A stretch of 64,000 nucleotides of DNA from Streptomyces sp. LUP47B (GCF_001746295.1 NZ_MJAH01000001.1:1097188-1161187), one strand, 5' to 3'. Shown: positions 33,032 through 41,290, numbered from the stretch's first letter. Numbers and translations: made by a program. The notes: generated by a model from the sequence alone, not told the origin.

Positions 33032-33124
33032 AGCATCCTGGACCGCTTCCCGGGCTGGACCTTCGCGTTCGACGAGTTCGGCCTGTTCGCGATCCGGCCC
33101 GAGTGCGGCAGCTGCCCGCACTGA
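33032..33124 (+). pseudogene. Possible IS630-type transposase fragment
   Basis: Thirty codons ending in TGA read SILDRFPGWTFAFDEFGLFA then IRPECGSCPH. AFDEFG followed by a hydrophobic-x-PxxG stretch resembles the central DDE segment of IS630 transposases. Too short for certainty. The rest of the gap 32816-33164 shows nothing else. Confidence 0.35.
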
Positions 33125-33164
33125 GGGAGGGCACCGGGAACACTGGGAAACTGAGGGGCACAAG

Positions 33165-33210
33165 CGTGTGGCGCCACCCGTCCGCAGAGCGGGACGGGCA
33201 GCGCCACACG
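33165..33210 (-). terminator. Strong two-part hairpin after small secreted protein gene
   Basis: CGTGTGGCGC (33165-33174) pairs with GCGCCACACG (33201-33210), a perfect 10-bp outer stem. Inside, CCCGTCC-GC pairs largely with GC-GGGACGGG. Directly beyond the stop of the minus-strand gene. Confidence 0.7.
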
Positions 33211-33224
33211 TCGAAACCGGGGAC

Positions 33225-33533
33225 TTATCCGGGGAACGGCTTGCTGGCGTCGTCGTCAGCCTTGATGCACGCGTCGAGCTTCCTCTGGAGGGCGGCCGCG
33301 TCGTTGAGCGCCTTCCTGGCCGCCGCGGTCTCCCCCAGCTGCTTCAGCTTCGCGGCCTTGGTCTTGAGGTTGGCGATCTGCTGGCGCAGCTGGCTCGTGT
33401 TGCAGGTGACGGCGGCCTTGACCGATACCTCGCCCCGGTCGGCCGACACGGCGGCGTGAGCGGGCACCGAGGTAATGAAGAAGCCTCCGACGATGGCCGC
33501 GGAGACGGCCAGGACGGAAAAGCGCTTGGTCAT
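33225..33533 (-). CDS. Small secreted protein with predicted coiled coil
   Basis: 102 aa. Signal peptide 1-28 (MTKRFSVLAVSAAIVGGFFI, cleavage near AHA-A). The mature part of about 74 residues is Lys/Ala/Leu-rich and helical (QLRQQIANLKTKAAKLKQLG), with two Cys residues that could pair. I do not recognise the family. Upstream is an A/T-rich stretch (GATCTTACAAAACCTTG, 33572-33588) likely to hold the promoter, and a strong terminator follows, so it is transcribed alone. Confidence 0.75.
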   Translation of the reverse strand: MTKRFSVLAVSAAIVGGFFITSVPAHAAVSADRGEVSVKAAVTCNTSQLRQQIANLKTKAAKLKQLGETAAARKALNDAAALQRKLDACIKADDDASKPFPG

Positions 33534-33686
33534 GAGTTGTTTCCCCCAGGTAGGGCTTGAGTTGGTCGAAGTGGATCTTACAAAACCTTGTGACCCACCA
33601 GTAACCAGACCCGGAACGCACCGACCAAGCAGCTCCGTGTTGTCCCGACGGCCCGCCCCCGCGGACCGAGAGCCCTGCCTGCGGAG

Positions 33687-34187
33687 TCACGCCCCAGAAG
33701 CGGGTACCGGGAAGAGCATGCAGCTGCTGGTGGCGTGGGCGAGGAGACGGTCCTTCGCGTCGACCAACTGAGCCTGGGCGAGGGCGGTTTGGCGTCCCTT
33801 GTTGACGACCGTGCCGATGGCGCGCACCGGGCCGGTGTCCACGGTGACCCGCCGCAGGAACTTCACCGTCAGGTCCAGCGAGGTGTACGCCATCCCCTGT
33901 GGGAGGAGCGACTGGACGGCGCAGCCCGCCGCCGAGTCGAGCAGCGTGGCGAAGACGCCGCCGTGCATGCTGCCGATGGGGTTGTAGTGCTCCTCCCCCG
34001 GGGTCAGCGAGAAGACCGCCCTGCCGGGCTCCACCTCGTCCAGGGTGAAGTCGACGGTGTGACCGATCGGCGCCGCCGGAAGCCGACCCCCCTGCACCTC
34101 GCGCAGGAAGTCGATGCCGGCCATGCGTCCGGCCGCCTCCGCCGAGATCGCGGGATCGTCCCATTGATACGTACGCGTTCGCCCCAC
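33687..34187 (-). CDS. PaaI-family hotdog thioesterase, paralogue B
   Basis: 166 aa from GTG at 34187 (VGRTRTYQWDDPAI), the start that matches paralogue A; an ATG at 34229 would add 14 residues covering the -10 region, so it is unlikely. GSMHGGVFATLLDSAAGCAV, TSLDLTVKFLRRVTV and VVNKGRQTALAQAQ are nearly the same as in the 28.5-kb gene. It is divergent from an HxlR gene across a 105-bp gap with two TGACTGTCA elements, one over its -35 box. Confidence 0.88.
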   Translation of the reverse strand: MGRTRTYQWDDPAISAEAAGRMAGIDFLREVQGGRLPAAPIGHTVDFTLDEVEPGRAVFSLTPGEEHYNPIGSMHGGVFATLLDSAAGCAVQSLLPQGMAYTSLDLTVKFLRRVTVDTGPVRAIGTVVNKGRQTALAQAQLVDAKDRLLAHATSSCMLFPVPASGA

Positions 34188-34206
34188 GATCCAGCGCCCT
34201 TCCCTC

Positions 34207-34262
34207 TGACTGTCAGCTGACTTTCCCAAGCGAAGCTAGGCTTTTGTTCGCCTGACTGTCAA
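34207..34262. promoter_or_regulatory. Divergent promoter with paired TGACTGTCA elements
   Basis: CTGACTGTCAG (34207-34217) and TGACTGTCA (34253-34261). The minus-strand promoter is TTGACA (34262-34257), 18 bp, TAGCTT (34238-34233). The same element and promoter layout precede thioesterase A, pointing to one regulator, probably the HxlR protein encoded here. Confidence 0.6.
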
Positions 34263-34292
34263 TGGAGAAGCCAGGTCCCCTACCATGGCGGG

Positions 34293-34760
34293 ATGGAGTG
34301 GCTTGAGGCGAGCACGGAGAACTGCCCCGTCCAGCGCACGCTCGACGTGATCGGGGAGAAGTGGACACTGCTGATCCTGCGTGACGCCGTCAACGGCGTC
34401 CGCCGCTTCGACGACTTCCACCGCCACATCGGCCTCTCGGAAGCGGTGCTCAGCGACCGCCTCCGCAAGCTGACCTCGGCCGGCATTCTGAAGACCGTCC
34501 CCTACCGGGAGCCCGGCAGCCGTCCCCGCAACGAATACCGCCTGACCCGCAAGGGCTGGGACCTGTGGCCCGTTCTGATGGCACTGACCCAGTGGGGCGA
34601 GGCATACGCCCTTGGCCCCGAGGGGCCTGTCCTGGACGTCCGCCACAGCGACTGCGACGCCCCGGTCCGCGTCGTCGTCGAATGCTCCGCGGACCACTCC
34701 ACCCTCACTCCCCGCGAAGTCACCGCCCGGCTGGGAAAGGGCGCCCGACTCCGGTCCTGA
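34293..34760 (+). CDS. HxlR-family transcriptional regulator
   Basis: 155 aa. CPVQRTLDVIGEKWTLLILR signature with the conserved Cys, FHRHIGLSEAVLSDRLRKLT as the recognition region, and the wing PYREPGSRPRNEYRLTRKGW. Divergent from thioesterase B. The short 25-bp segment spanning its upstream region recurs upstream of thioesterase A, suggesting that locus once had a copy of this regulator too. Likely represses both thioesterases. Confidence 0.88.
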   Translation: MEWLEASTENCPVQRTLDVIGEKWTLLILRDAVNGVRRFDDFHRHIGLSEAVLSDRLRKLTSAGILKTVPYREPGSRPRNEYRLTRKGWDLWPVLMALTQWGEAYALGPEGPVLDVRHSDCDAPVRVVVECSADHSTLTPREVTARLGKGARLRS

Positions 34761-34916
34761 GACATCGCACTCGCGGTCGCGGGCCGGACAGCGGCCAGCT
34801 TCCGGGCTCGGTGCAACAGCAGCGCGCTCAGGCACGAGGCATGAGGCACAAGGCACCTACATACGGCCATACCGGCCTGCCAGGACCGGTACGGCGGGTC
34901 GGTCAGCCGGGTTCGG

Positions 34917-35978
34917 TCAGGCAGTGAGGGTGGGGTAGTCCGTGTAGCCAGCCTCGCCGCCGCCGTAGAAGGTGGCGGGGTCGGGGGTGTTGAGCGGCGC
35001 GGCGGTGCGTACGCGCTCGACCAGGTCGGGGTTGGCGAGCGCCATCGTGCCGACGGTGACGACATCGGCGACGCCGTCTTCGACGTCCTTGGCGCGGGTG
35101 TCGATGTCGGTGCCGGCCCGGTTGAGGACCAGGGTGTTCGGCCACAACTTGCGAAGGGTGTGCAGGAGTTCGTCGTCACCGCCGTGGGCGATGTGCAGGT
35201 AGGCGAGGTCGAGCGGAGCGAGGGCGCGCACCAGGGCGGGGTACAGCTCGTGGGTGTCGCTCTCGGCGATGTCGTTGAACGGGTTCCCGGGGGAGATCCG
35301 GATGCCGGTGCGGCCGGCGCCGATCTCGTCGGCCACGGCGGTGGCGACTTCGACGGCGAAGCGGATGCGGTTGTCGAGGGAGCCGCCGTACTGGTCGGTG
35401 CGCTGGTTGGTGTTGGTGGCGAGGAACTGGTGCAGGAGGTAGCCGTTGGCGCCGTGGATCTCGACGCCGTCGGCGCCGGCCGCGATGGCGGCCGCCGCGG
35501 CGCGCCGGAAGTCGTCGACCGTCGCGGCGACCTCCTCGGTCGACAGTTCGCGCGGTACCGGCATCTCCTGGAGGCCGGACGCGGTGAACATCTCGCCCGT
35601 CGGCCGGACCGGGGAGGGAGCCACCGGCTGTCGGTGGTGGGGGGTGTTGTCGGGGTGGGAGATCCGTCCGGCGTGCATGAGCTGAATGACGATGCGTCCG
35701 TCGGCCTTGTGCACGGCGTCGGTGACCTTGCGCCAGCCGGTGATGTGCTCCTCCGTGTAAATACCGGGGGTCACCGGGTAGCCCTGGCCGTCGGCGCTGG
35801 GCTGGGTGCCCTCGGTGACGATGAGGGCGTGCGAGGCGCGCTGGGCGTAGTACTCGGCGTTCAGCTCGGTGGGTACGCCCTGCGGGGTGGACCGGTTGCG
35901 CGTCAGGGGGGCCATCGCCAGTCGGTGCGGCAGGGAGATCTCCCCGGCGACGATCGGGTTCCACAGGGCGTGCGACAT
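34917..35978 (-). CDS. Old Yellow Enzyme-family alkene reductase (NADH:flavin oxidoreductase)
   Basis: 353 aa FMN enzyme that reduces activated C=C bonds. LAMAPLTRNRSTPQGVP, the substrate-binding GVEIHGANGYLLHQFL (HxxN), NQRTDQYGGSLDNRIRFAVE and the C-terminal FMN phosphate loop VTVGTMALANPDLVERVR are all present. ATG at 35978 has GAGGAAAC just upstream; a longer open frame to 36164 is non-conserved. The SDR upstream (285 bp) is on the same strand. OYE enzymes detoxify enones and quinones, in line with the other genes here. Confidence 0.93.
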   Translation of the reverse strand: MSHALWNPIVAGEISLPHRLAMAPLTRNRSTPQGVPTELNAEYYAQRASHALIVTEGTQPSADGQGYPVTPGIYTEEHITGWRKVTDAVHKADGRIVIQLMHAGRISHPDNTPHHRQPVAPSPVRPTGEMFTASGLQEMPVPRELSTEEVAATVDDFRRAAAAAIAAGADGVEIHGANGYLLHQFLATNTNQRTDQYGGSLDNRIRFAVEVATAVADEIGAGRTGIRISPGNPFNDIAESDTHELYPALVRALAPLDLAYLHIAHGGDDELLHTLRKLWPNTLVLNRAGTDIDTRAKDVEDGVADVVTVGTMALANPDLVERVRTAAPLNTPDPATFYGGGEAGYTDYPTLTA

Positions 35979-36262
35979 GGATGTTTCCTCAAGTAGGGGT
36001 GAGAGTGAGCTGCGGGTGGCGGGCTGCCCGCCCCGCGGGAAGTAACGCGTTCGCGATGACCGCTCGGATGGGCCGCTGACCTTCTCCACGGAAGGCGGCC
36101 GCATGGAGGGGGACTCGGTGGTCGAGAATGCTGACCGGCTTGCCGCGCGCCTGACCGTCGCCATGACGCTTGGGTCGTATGCAGAAGCGCCAACCGTGCC
36201 TTCTACGGCCTGATCCGGCCGTCGTCACGGGAGGGGTTCCGCCGCCGGGGCCGGAGCGGCGG

Positions 36263-37054
36263 TCAGCCGCGGTAGCGGTCGGCCGGGACCTTCCGGGACA
36301 GGTTGGGGACGAGAGCCTGACGCGCCTTCTCGAACGACTCCCAGTCGCTGATGTCCGGCAGGGACAGGATGGTGACGGGCTCCCCGGCGTCGAGGCCGGC
36401 GAGCGCCGCGTCGACGGCATCGTCCACGTTCATGACTATCTCGTCGGGGAACGCATCGAGGTCCACGCCGGAGCCGTCCCACAGATCCGTGCGAACAGCG
36501 CCCGGCAGCACAGCCTGCACCACGACGGGGCTCTCGGCGAGTTCCTGCTGCAGGGCCTGGGTGAACGTCAGCACGTAGCTCTTGGTGCCGCTGTAGACGG
36601 CGCTGACGGGCAGGATGTTGAGAGCCATGGCAGAGGAGATGTTCACCACGGTGCCGTGCCCGCGGGCCGTCAGCCCCGGCAGGACCGCGATGGTCAGCCT
36701 GGTCAGCGCTGTCACATTGAGGTTGATCAGCGTCTCGTAGGCCGCCGCGTCGGAGGCTGTCAGCGGCGTGAGCAGCGCACCGCCCGCATTGTTGATCAGC
36801 ACCTCGATGCTCTCGTCGGTCCGAAGGCGCTCCTCGACCAAGGAGATCTGCGCCGTGTCGGTGAGGTCGGCGGTGACGACGTCCACCGCGCGGCCCGTGC
36901 GGCTGCGGATGTCCGACGCCAGGGTTTCCAGCCGCGCAGTGTTGCGGGCCACCAGGATCAGGTCGTAGCCCCGGTCGGCAAGCCGCTGCGCGTAGGCGGT
37001 GCCCAGGCCGGCCGATGCGCCGGTGACGACTGCGGTCTTGTTCTGAGTGGTCAT
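36263..37054 (-). CDS. SDR-family NAD(P)-dependent oxidoreductase
   Basis: 263 aa. TGASAGLGTAYAQRLADRGY, the NADP-selecting VARNTARLETLA, INNAGGALLTPL, ISSAMALNILPVSAVYSGTK with Ser/Tyr/Lys. Similar to the DltE/YqjQ-type SDRs. Its promoter region holds the CTTTAGAT-N10-ATCTAAAG palindrome, a near copy of the site in front of the divergent TetR gene, so that TetR probably represses it. The 284-bp gap on its downstream side (35979-36262) shows an open plus-strand stretch of about 50 codons that I cannot assign. Confidence 0.9.
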   Translation of the reverse strand: MTTQNKTAVVTGASAGLGTAYAQRLADRGYDLILVARNTARLETLASDIRSRTGRAVDVVTADLTDTAQISLVEERLRTDESIEVLINNAGGALLTPLTASDAAAYETLINLNVTALTRLTIAVLPGLTARGHGTVVNISSAMALNILPVSAVYSGTKSYVLTFTQALQQELAESPVVVQAVLPGAVRTDLWDGSGVDLDAFPDEIVMNVDDAVDAALAGLDAGEPVTILSLPDISDWESFEKARQALVPNLSRKVPADRYRG

Positions 37055-37116
37055 GAGCGGGATCTCATTTCTGAGCGGGGGGATGAGTGCGGACCGAAGC
37101 GTCGGCCCCGATCTCG

Positions 37117-37142
37117 CTTTAGATTACGATAGGTATCTAAAG
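37117..37142. promoter_or_regulatory. TetR operator candidate upstream of SDR
   Basis: CTTTAGAT-N10-ATCTAAAG, perfect 8-bp arms. The inner 20 bp (TAGATTA-N6-GTATCTA) match the TetR-proximal site at 37360-37379 with two arm differences. Confidence 0.7.
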
Positions 37143-37359
37143 AGGTTCCGTCAAACGCCCCCGAGGGCGTCGGTCACCGCCGATGGCCGGACCGCTCGAC
37201 GCGTACGCGGGAGTGCGAGGTCGGCTGCCGATCGGGTTTGGCTGGAGACCGGCGACACTCCTACGCAGACCTGCCCGCCGCCCGCATACCAGCGCCGCGG
37301 AAGCCGCCCCCGGAGGCGCGGCTCGGCGCTACCGCCCACCCGCGGCACGTCGCATACGA

Positions 37360-37379
37360 TAGATACACTTTGGTATCTA
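37360..37379. promoter_or_regulatory. TetR operator candidate upstream of TetR gene
   Basis: TAGATAC-N6-GTATCTA, perfect 7-bp arms, ending 17 bp before the ATG. The about 215 bp between the two operator sites hold no gene. Confidence 0.75.
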
Positions 37380-37396
37380 ACGTGGGCAGGTGAGTG

Positions 37397-37975
37397 ATGA
37401 GTCGCGTCTCGCAAGCACAAGCGCTCGAGAACCGCAGGCGCGCGGTCGCCGCGGCCTCCCAGCTCTTCCGGGAGCGCGGGGTGAACGGCATCAGCGTCGC
37501 CGATCTGATGAAGTCCATCGGGCTGACCACGGGCGGCTTCTACAAGCAGTTCTCCTCCAAGGAGGCCCTGGTCGCCGAGGCGGCCCAAGCCGCGTTCGGG
37601 GACCTCGACCTGCTCCTGGCGTCGTTCGACACGGCTCGGGGCGATCATGACACCGCGCGCGGCGCCCTCATCGACTTCTACCTGTCGGCCGAGCACCGCG
37701 ACCAGCCCGGCAGCGGTTGCCCCACCGCGGGATTCGCGGGGGACGCGGCTCGCGAGCCCTCAGCCGGGGAGATGCGCGAAACGTACGCGGCCGGCGTCGA
37801 GAAATTCGCCGCGTGGATGTCCACCGAAGCCGAGGACGGTCTTCCCCTGGTGGCCACCCTGGTCGGCGCGATCCTGCTCGCCAGGGCCACGGCGGGCACG
37901 GATCTGTCGGAGAAGATCCTGGAGTCCACCCGCGAAGCCCTGACCGCCCCCCACTCACCTGACCCGGAATCCTGA
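37397..37975 (+). CDS. TetR-family transcriptional regulator
   Basis: 192 aa. AVAAASQLFRERGVNGISVA and LMKSIGLTTGGFYKQFSSKE are the HTH; GCPTAGFAGDAAREP repeats the GCP motif of this AcrR-like subgroup, as in the two TetR genes at 29-30 kb, though it is more distant. ATG at 37397 is preferred to GTG 37394. Divergent from the SDR at 36.3 kb, with matched palindromes before both genes. This GCP subgroup frequently controls adjacent SDR or reductase genes. Confidence 0.9.
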   Translation: MSRVSQAQALENRRRAVAAASQLFRERGVNGISVADLMKSIGLTTGGFYKQFSSKEALVAEAAQAAFGDLDLLLASFDTARGDHDTARGALIDFYLSAEHRDQPGSGCPTAGFAGDAAREPSAGEMRETYAAGVEKFAAWMSTEAEDGLPLVATLVGAILLARATAGTDLSEKILESTREALTAPHSPDPES

Positions 37976-38170
37976 ACCTGGACCAGGCGGCCCGGCCCCA
38001 ACGGCACGCGATCAAACGGCCGTTGGCCAACGGAAGCCCCACCCTGCCCTTGTTGCGTCCGGCGTTTTCCGGCTCACTCCCCTGCCCGTAGCCGCCACTG
38101 ACGCCCTCGCCGTCGCCTTGCCACGCCCCACTGCGGCGGAGTCCTCGGCCCCCTGGGGCCATCTCCCCCT

Positions 38171-38300
38171 GTCCGCAGCGGATTCGGACGTCGACGTGCG
38201 CACCGCACTCGCGATGTCGCGCCAGGACCGCCGGCCCCCCGGGGCGCCACGGTAGCGGTCACTCCACTTCAACAGCCGCCTCACGAGCGGCACAGAGATC
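38171..38300 (-). pseudogene. Decayed HxlR gene (C-terminal part)
   Basis: About 130 bp match 21351-21480 within the HxlR gene with few substitutions (for example GACGTCGACGTGCGCACCGC is identical), but a deletion in the CCCCGGGG tract breaks the frame. The N-terminal half is gone. It lies divergent from the quinone oxidoreductase and next to an intact copy of the HxlR operator, so the original layout was regulator-operator-enzyme. The rest of the gap 37976-38170 shows no gene. Confidence 0.8.
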
Positions 38301-38371
38301 CACCCCCCTGCTCGCTTCCTTCACTTCACCAGCATCGGCAGCCGTCCCGCGAGTGGTCCCTGAACCCCGTC

Positions 38372-38393
38372 TGAGTTTACTTTTCTATACTCA
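38372..38393. promoter_or_regulatory. HxlR operator candidate, site 2, with -10 box
   Basis: TGAGT-N12-ACTCA upstream of the quinone oxidoreductase. TATACT (38386-38391) inside it is a good -10. 20 of 22 bases are shared with site 1; all 22 are shared with site 3. Confidence 0.8.
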
Positions 38394-38506
38394 GGAAGTA
38401 GCGTCGTGGCCGCACACCGACCCGACCGCACGCGAACGGGCGCGCAGGGCGACTTGCGCGAAGAATCACATCGAGCACTGGGAACCCCCACAGGAGGGCG
38501 GCCGGC

Positions 38507-39520
38507 ATGAAGGCATTCGTCGTCGAGAAGTACGGCAAGGACGGCGTACGCGCCGCAGACGTACCCGAGCCCACGGTCGGAGACCGCGACGTCCTGGTCA
38601 GGGTGAGCGCCGCCAGTATCAATCCGCTGGACAAAATGATCCGCAACGGGGAGTTCAAGCAGCTCATCAAGCACAAGCCTCCGTTCGTGCTCGGCCATGA
38701 CCTGGCCGGTGTCGTGACGCGGGTCGGCTCCGCCGTACGCGGCCTCGAAGTCGGTGACGAGGTCTACGCCCGTCCGCGCGACCTGCGGATCGGCGGCTTC
38801 GCGGAGTTCATCGCCATCGACATGGACGATGTCGCCCCCAAGCCCGCCACCCTCACCCTCCAAGAGGCAGCCGCCGTGCCGCTGGTGGCCCTGGCCGCCT
38901 GGCAGGTCCTCGTCGACCGGGCCCACGTGCAGCCGGGCCAGAAGGTGCTCATCCATGCCGGTGCCGGTGGCCTCGGCTCTACGGCCATCCAGCTCGCCAA
39001 GCACCTCGGCGCCACGGTCGCCACAACCACGAGCACCGACAAGGAGAAACTGGTCAGCAGCCTCGGTGCCGACATCGTCGTCGACTACACGAAGGAAGAC
39101 TTCTCGAAGATGCTGTCCGGCTACGACCTGGTGCTGGACTCCGTAGGGGGAGCGAACCTCGAGAAGTCGCTGACCGTGCTGAAGCCCGGCGGTCTGGCCA
39201 TCAGTGTCGTCGGCCCGCCGGACGCCGCGTTCGCCAAGCAGCTCGGCGCCCCCTCGTTCCTGGGCCTGGTCATGAGTGTGCTCAGTCGCAAGGTCCGCAA
39301 GAAGGCCAGGGCGCTTGGCGTGCGCTACGAGTTCCTGTTCATGCAGGCCGACGGCTCCCAGCTGCGCAAGCTCGGTGCCCTCTACGACAGCGGGAAGCTC
39401 CACCCGGTCATCGACACCACCTTCCCGTTCGACCGGACGCTGGAAGCGATGGCGTACGTCGAGCAGGGCCGCACCAAGGCGGGCAAGGTCGTGGTCTCGA
39501 TGGTGCCCGACAACGACTGA
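38507..39520 (+). CDS. NADP-dependent quinone oxidoreductase, zinc-less MDR family
   Basis: 337 aa. INPLDKMIRNGEFKQL, LGHDLAGVVTRVGSAV, GDEVYARPRD, and the nucleotide loop IHAGAGGLGSTAIQLAKHLG. No structural zinc cysteines. Related to QorA/Zta1-type enzymes that reduce quinones or enones using NADPH. The promoter has the TGAGT-N12-ACTCA operator, and a decayed HxlR gene lies on the other side, so HxlR control (probably now in trans from 21.3 kb) is the best reading. Convergent with the next gene. Confidence 0.92.
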   Translation: MKAFVVEKYGKDGVRAADVPEPTVGDRDVLVRVSAASINPLDKMIRNGEFKQLIKHKPPFVLGHDLAGVVTRVGSAVRGLEVGDEVYARPRDLRIGGFAEFIAIDMDDVAPKPATLTLQEAAAVPLVALAAWQVLVDRAHVQPGQKVLIHAGAGGLGSTAIQLAKHLGATVATTTSTDKEKLVSSLGADIVVDYTKEDFSKMLSGYDLVLDSVGGANLEKSLTVLKPGGLAISVVGPPDAAFAKQLGAPSFLGLVMSVLSRKVRKKARALGVRYEFLFMQADGSQLRKLGALYDSGKLHPVIDTTFPFDRTLEAMAYVEQGRTKAGKVVVSMVPDND

Positions 39521-39551
39521 GACCGTGCCGGCCTCCTCACGGCGGGCGTGA

Positions 39552-40559
39552 TCAGGACGGTGTCCGTCCGCCGAGCGCCACACGCTGCCAGTCGGGAGTG
39601 CGGTCCTTGTCGACCAGGGCCGCACGGACGCCCTCCAGGAAGTCCGGCGTGCGGATGGTCGTACGCGCGAGGGCGAGTTCGGCGGCAAGGCACTCGCGCA
39701 ACGTGCGCTGCCCGCCCCGGGACAGCAGGGCGTGAGTGATCTCCAGACTCTGCGGCGAGGCGGACTCCAAGGCGTCCAGTGCGCCTGCCGCCCAGGCAGA
39801 GTCGAGGTGACGCAGGCGTTTCTCGATCTCGCCGAGGGTCGGCGCGCCGAACGCCCAGTCCACCTCCCCGCGCACCTCCGCCAGCCTGCTCTCCGCCACC
39901 GGGGAACGGCTGCCGAGACGGTTCAGGACCACGTCCACCGGGTCGCCGGGGTTGCCGGCCAGTGCGTCGCCGACCGCGTCGAGCCCGTCCGCGGGGACGA
40001 AGTGCGTGGCCAGTCCCGTGTACAGGGTGTCGGCTGCGTCGAGCCGGTGCCCGGTCAGTCCCAGGTACATACCGATCGCGCCGGGCAGCCTCGGCAGAAA
40101 GTAGCTGGCCCCGACATCCGGGAAGAACCCGATCCCGGTCTCGGGCATGGCCAGCACCGCGCGCTCGGTGACGACGCGGAAGCCGCCGTGGACGGACAGA
40201 CCGAGACCGCCGCCCATGCACACTCCGTCGATGAGCGACACGACCGGCACGGGATACTCGGCGATCCGGGCGTTGAGCCGGTACTCGGTGGCGAAGAACC
40301 GCTCACTGGCCTCGGCGTCCCCTGCGAGGCTGTTCTCGCGGATCGTGCGGATGTCTCCGCCGGCACAGAACGCCTTCGGGCTGGTGCTCGCGAGCACCAC
40401 GGCGGACAGTGGTGTGTCCGCCCACTCGGCGAGCCGGCGGTCGATGGCGGCGACCATGTCCGTGGTCAGGGCGTTGAGCGCCTTGGGCCGGTTCAGCAGA
40501 ATGCGCCCGACGCCCCGGTGGACGTCGGTGAGAATCTCTGCGGCAGCGGTATCGGTCAT
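39552..40559 (-). CDS. 3-Hydroxyisobutyryl-CoA hydrolase-like crotonase (ECH_2)
   Basis: 335 aa. ILNRPKALNALTTDMVAAID, FCAGGDIRTIREN, GVCMGGGLGLSVHGGFRVV and the family-defining MPETGIGFFPDVGASYFLPR with Glu and Asp both present. Length matches HIBYL-CoA hydrolases of valine degradation (about 340-350 aa), longer than plain enoyl-CoA hydratases. It could alternatively be an enoyl-CoA hydratase/isomerase of the same clade. Upstream on the same strand lies an iron-ADH remnant. Confidence 0.88.
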   Translation of the reverse strand: MTDTAAAEILTDVHRGVGRILLNRPKALNALTTDMVAAIDRRLAEWADTPLSAVVLASTSPKAFCAGGDIRTIRENSLAGDAEASERFFATEYRLNARIAEYPVPVVSLIDGVCMGGGLGLSVHGGFRVVTERAVLAMPETGIGFFPDVGASYFLPRLPGAIGMYLGLTGHRLDAADTLYTGLATHFVPADGLDAVGDALAGNPGDPVDVVLNRLGSRSPVAESRLAEVRGEVDWAFGAPTLGEIEKRLRHLDSAWAAGALDALESASPQSLEITHALLSRGGQRTLRECLAAELALARTTIRTPDFLEGVRAALVDKDRTPDWQRVALGGRTPS

Positions 40560-40618
40560 GGCTCAGCGCCTCGTGGTCCGCGCGGACCTGGCTGTCATGG
40601 GCATCCTGTTCCTCTTCC

Positions 40619-41032
40619 TCATTCGCCGGGCACATCAAGATCCTGACACAGTGACCGCAGTGCCTCTACGAGCCTGTGGACAGCCAGGACGTCACCGTGA
40701 CCGTCGTTGGCGGCTCCGAGGGCGCGGGCGCAATCGCCGTACCGGCTCTCGGCGGCGGGCGCGGAGAACGCGGTCACCGCAGGGAAGAGCATCGCGTTCG
40801 ACAGACCGTGGGCGACACGGAAGTGAGCGCCGATCGGGCGGCTCATCCCGTGCGCCAGCACCACGCCGAAGCCTGAGAAGGCGAAGCCGACCTGGGTCAC
40901 GGCGAGCATCGTCGCCTCACGAGTCTCGATGTCTGCCCCGGCGGCGTAGATGCGGCGGAGGTGGCGGCCGATGGTCCGGATCGCGTTCTGGGCAAGGCCG
41001 CCCGAGAAGGGCGGTACGGCCCGCCCTAGACC
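40619..41032 (-). pseudogene. C-terminal remnant of an iron-containing alcohol dehydrogenase
   Basis: About 137 in-frame codons: FSGGLAQNAIRTIGRHLRRI, YAAGADIETREATMLAVTQV, GFAFSGFGVVLAHGMSRPIG, AHFRVAHGLSNAMLFPAVTA, FSAPAAESRYGDCARALGAA. The HG...H metal-ligand region is recognisable (AHGMSRPIGAHFRVAHG). The nucleotide-binding N-terminal about 230 residues are absent; the frame is cut near 41032. Confidence 0.8.
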
Positions 41033-41182
41033 GTGGCCGCATTACGCGAGCACCGGAGATCACCATCCGGCCCCCCATCACCCTGGCCGTCCGCCGCGAG
41101 GCGGTGACGCGTCCCGCCGTGTGCGGCCAGTGGACCGCCCGCCGCACTCCCTCGCACCCCGCAGGGTGATTCCACCGCCATC

Positions 41183-41204
41183 TGAGTTTACTTTTCTATA
41201 CTCA
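41183..41204. promoter_or_regulatory. HxlR operator candidate, site 3, with -10 box
   Basis: TGAGT-N12-ACTCA identical across 22 bp to site 2, and followed, as there, by NNN-GTAGCGTCRTG. TATACT at 41197-41202 is a good -10. Lies 86 bp before the esterase start. Confidence 0.8.
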
Positions 41205-41290
41205 GCCCGTAGCGTCATGAGTGCCGGCACGACGACCCGGCTGCCGCGGGAGAACCCCGGCCCGACATCCGCCTGAGAAGGAGCACCACC

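Noticed and set aside
35979..36262. Plus-strand stretch of about 50 codons between the OYE and SDR genes (SDGPLTFSTEGGRMEGDSVV and on)
   Set aside because: It looks protein-like but matches no family I know and lacks a clear start; not strong enough to call a gene.
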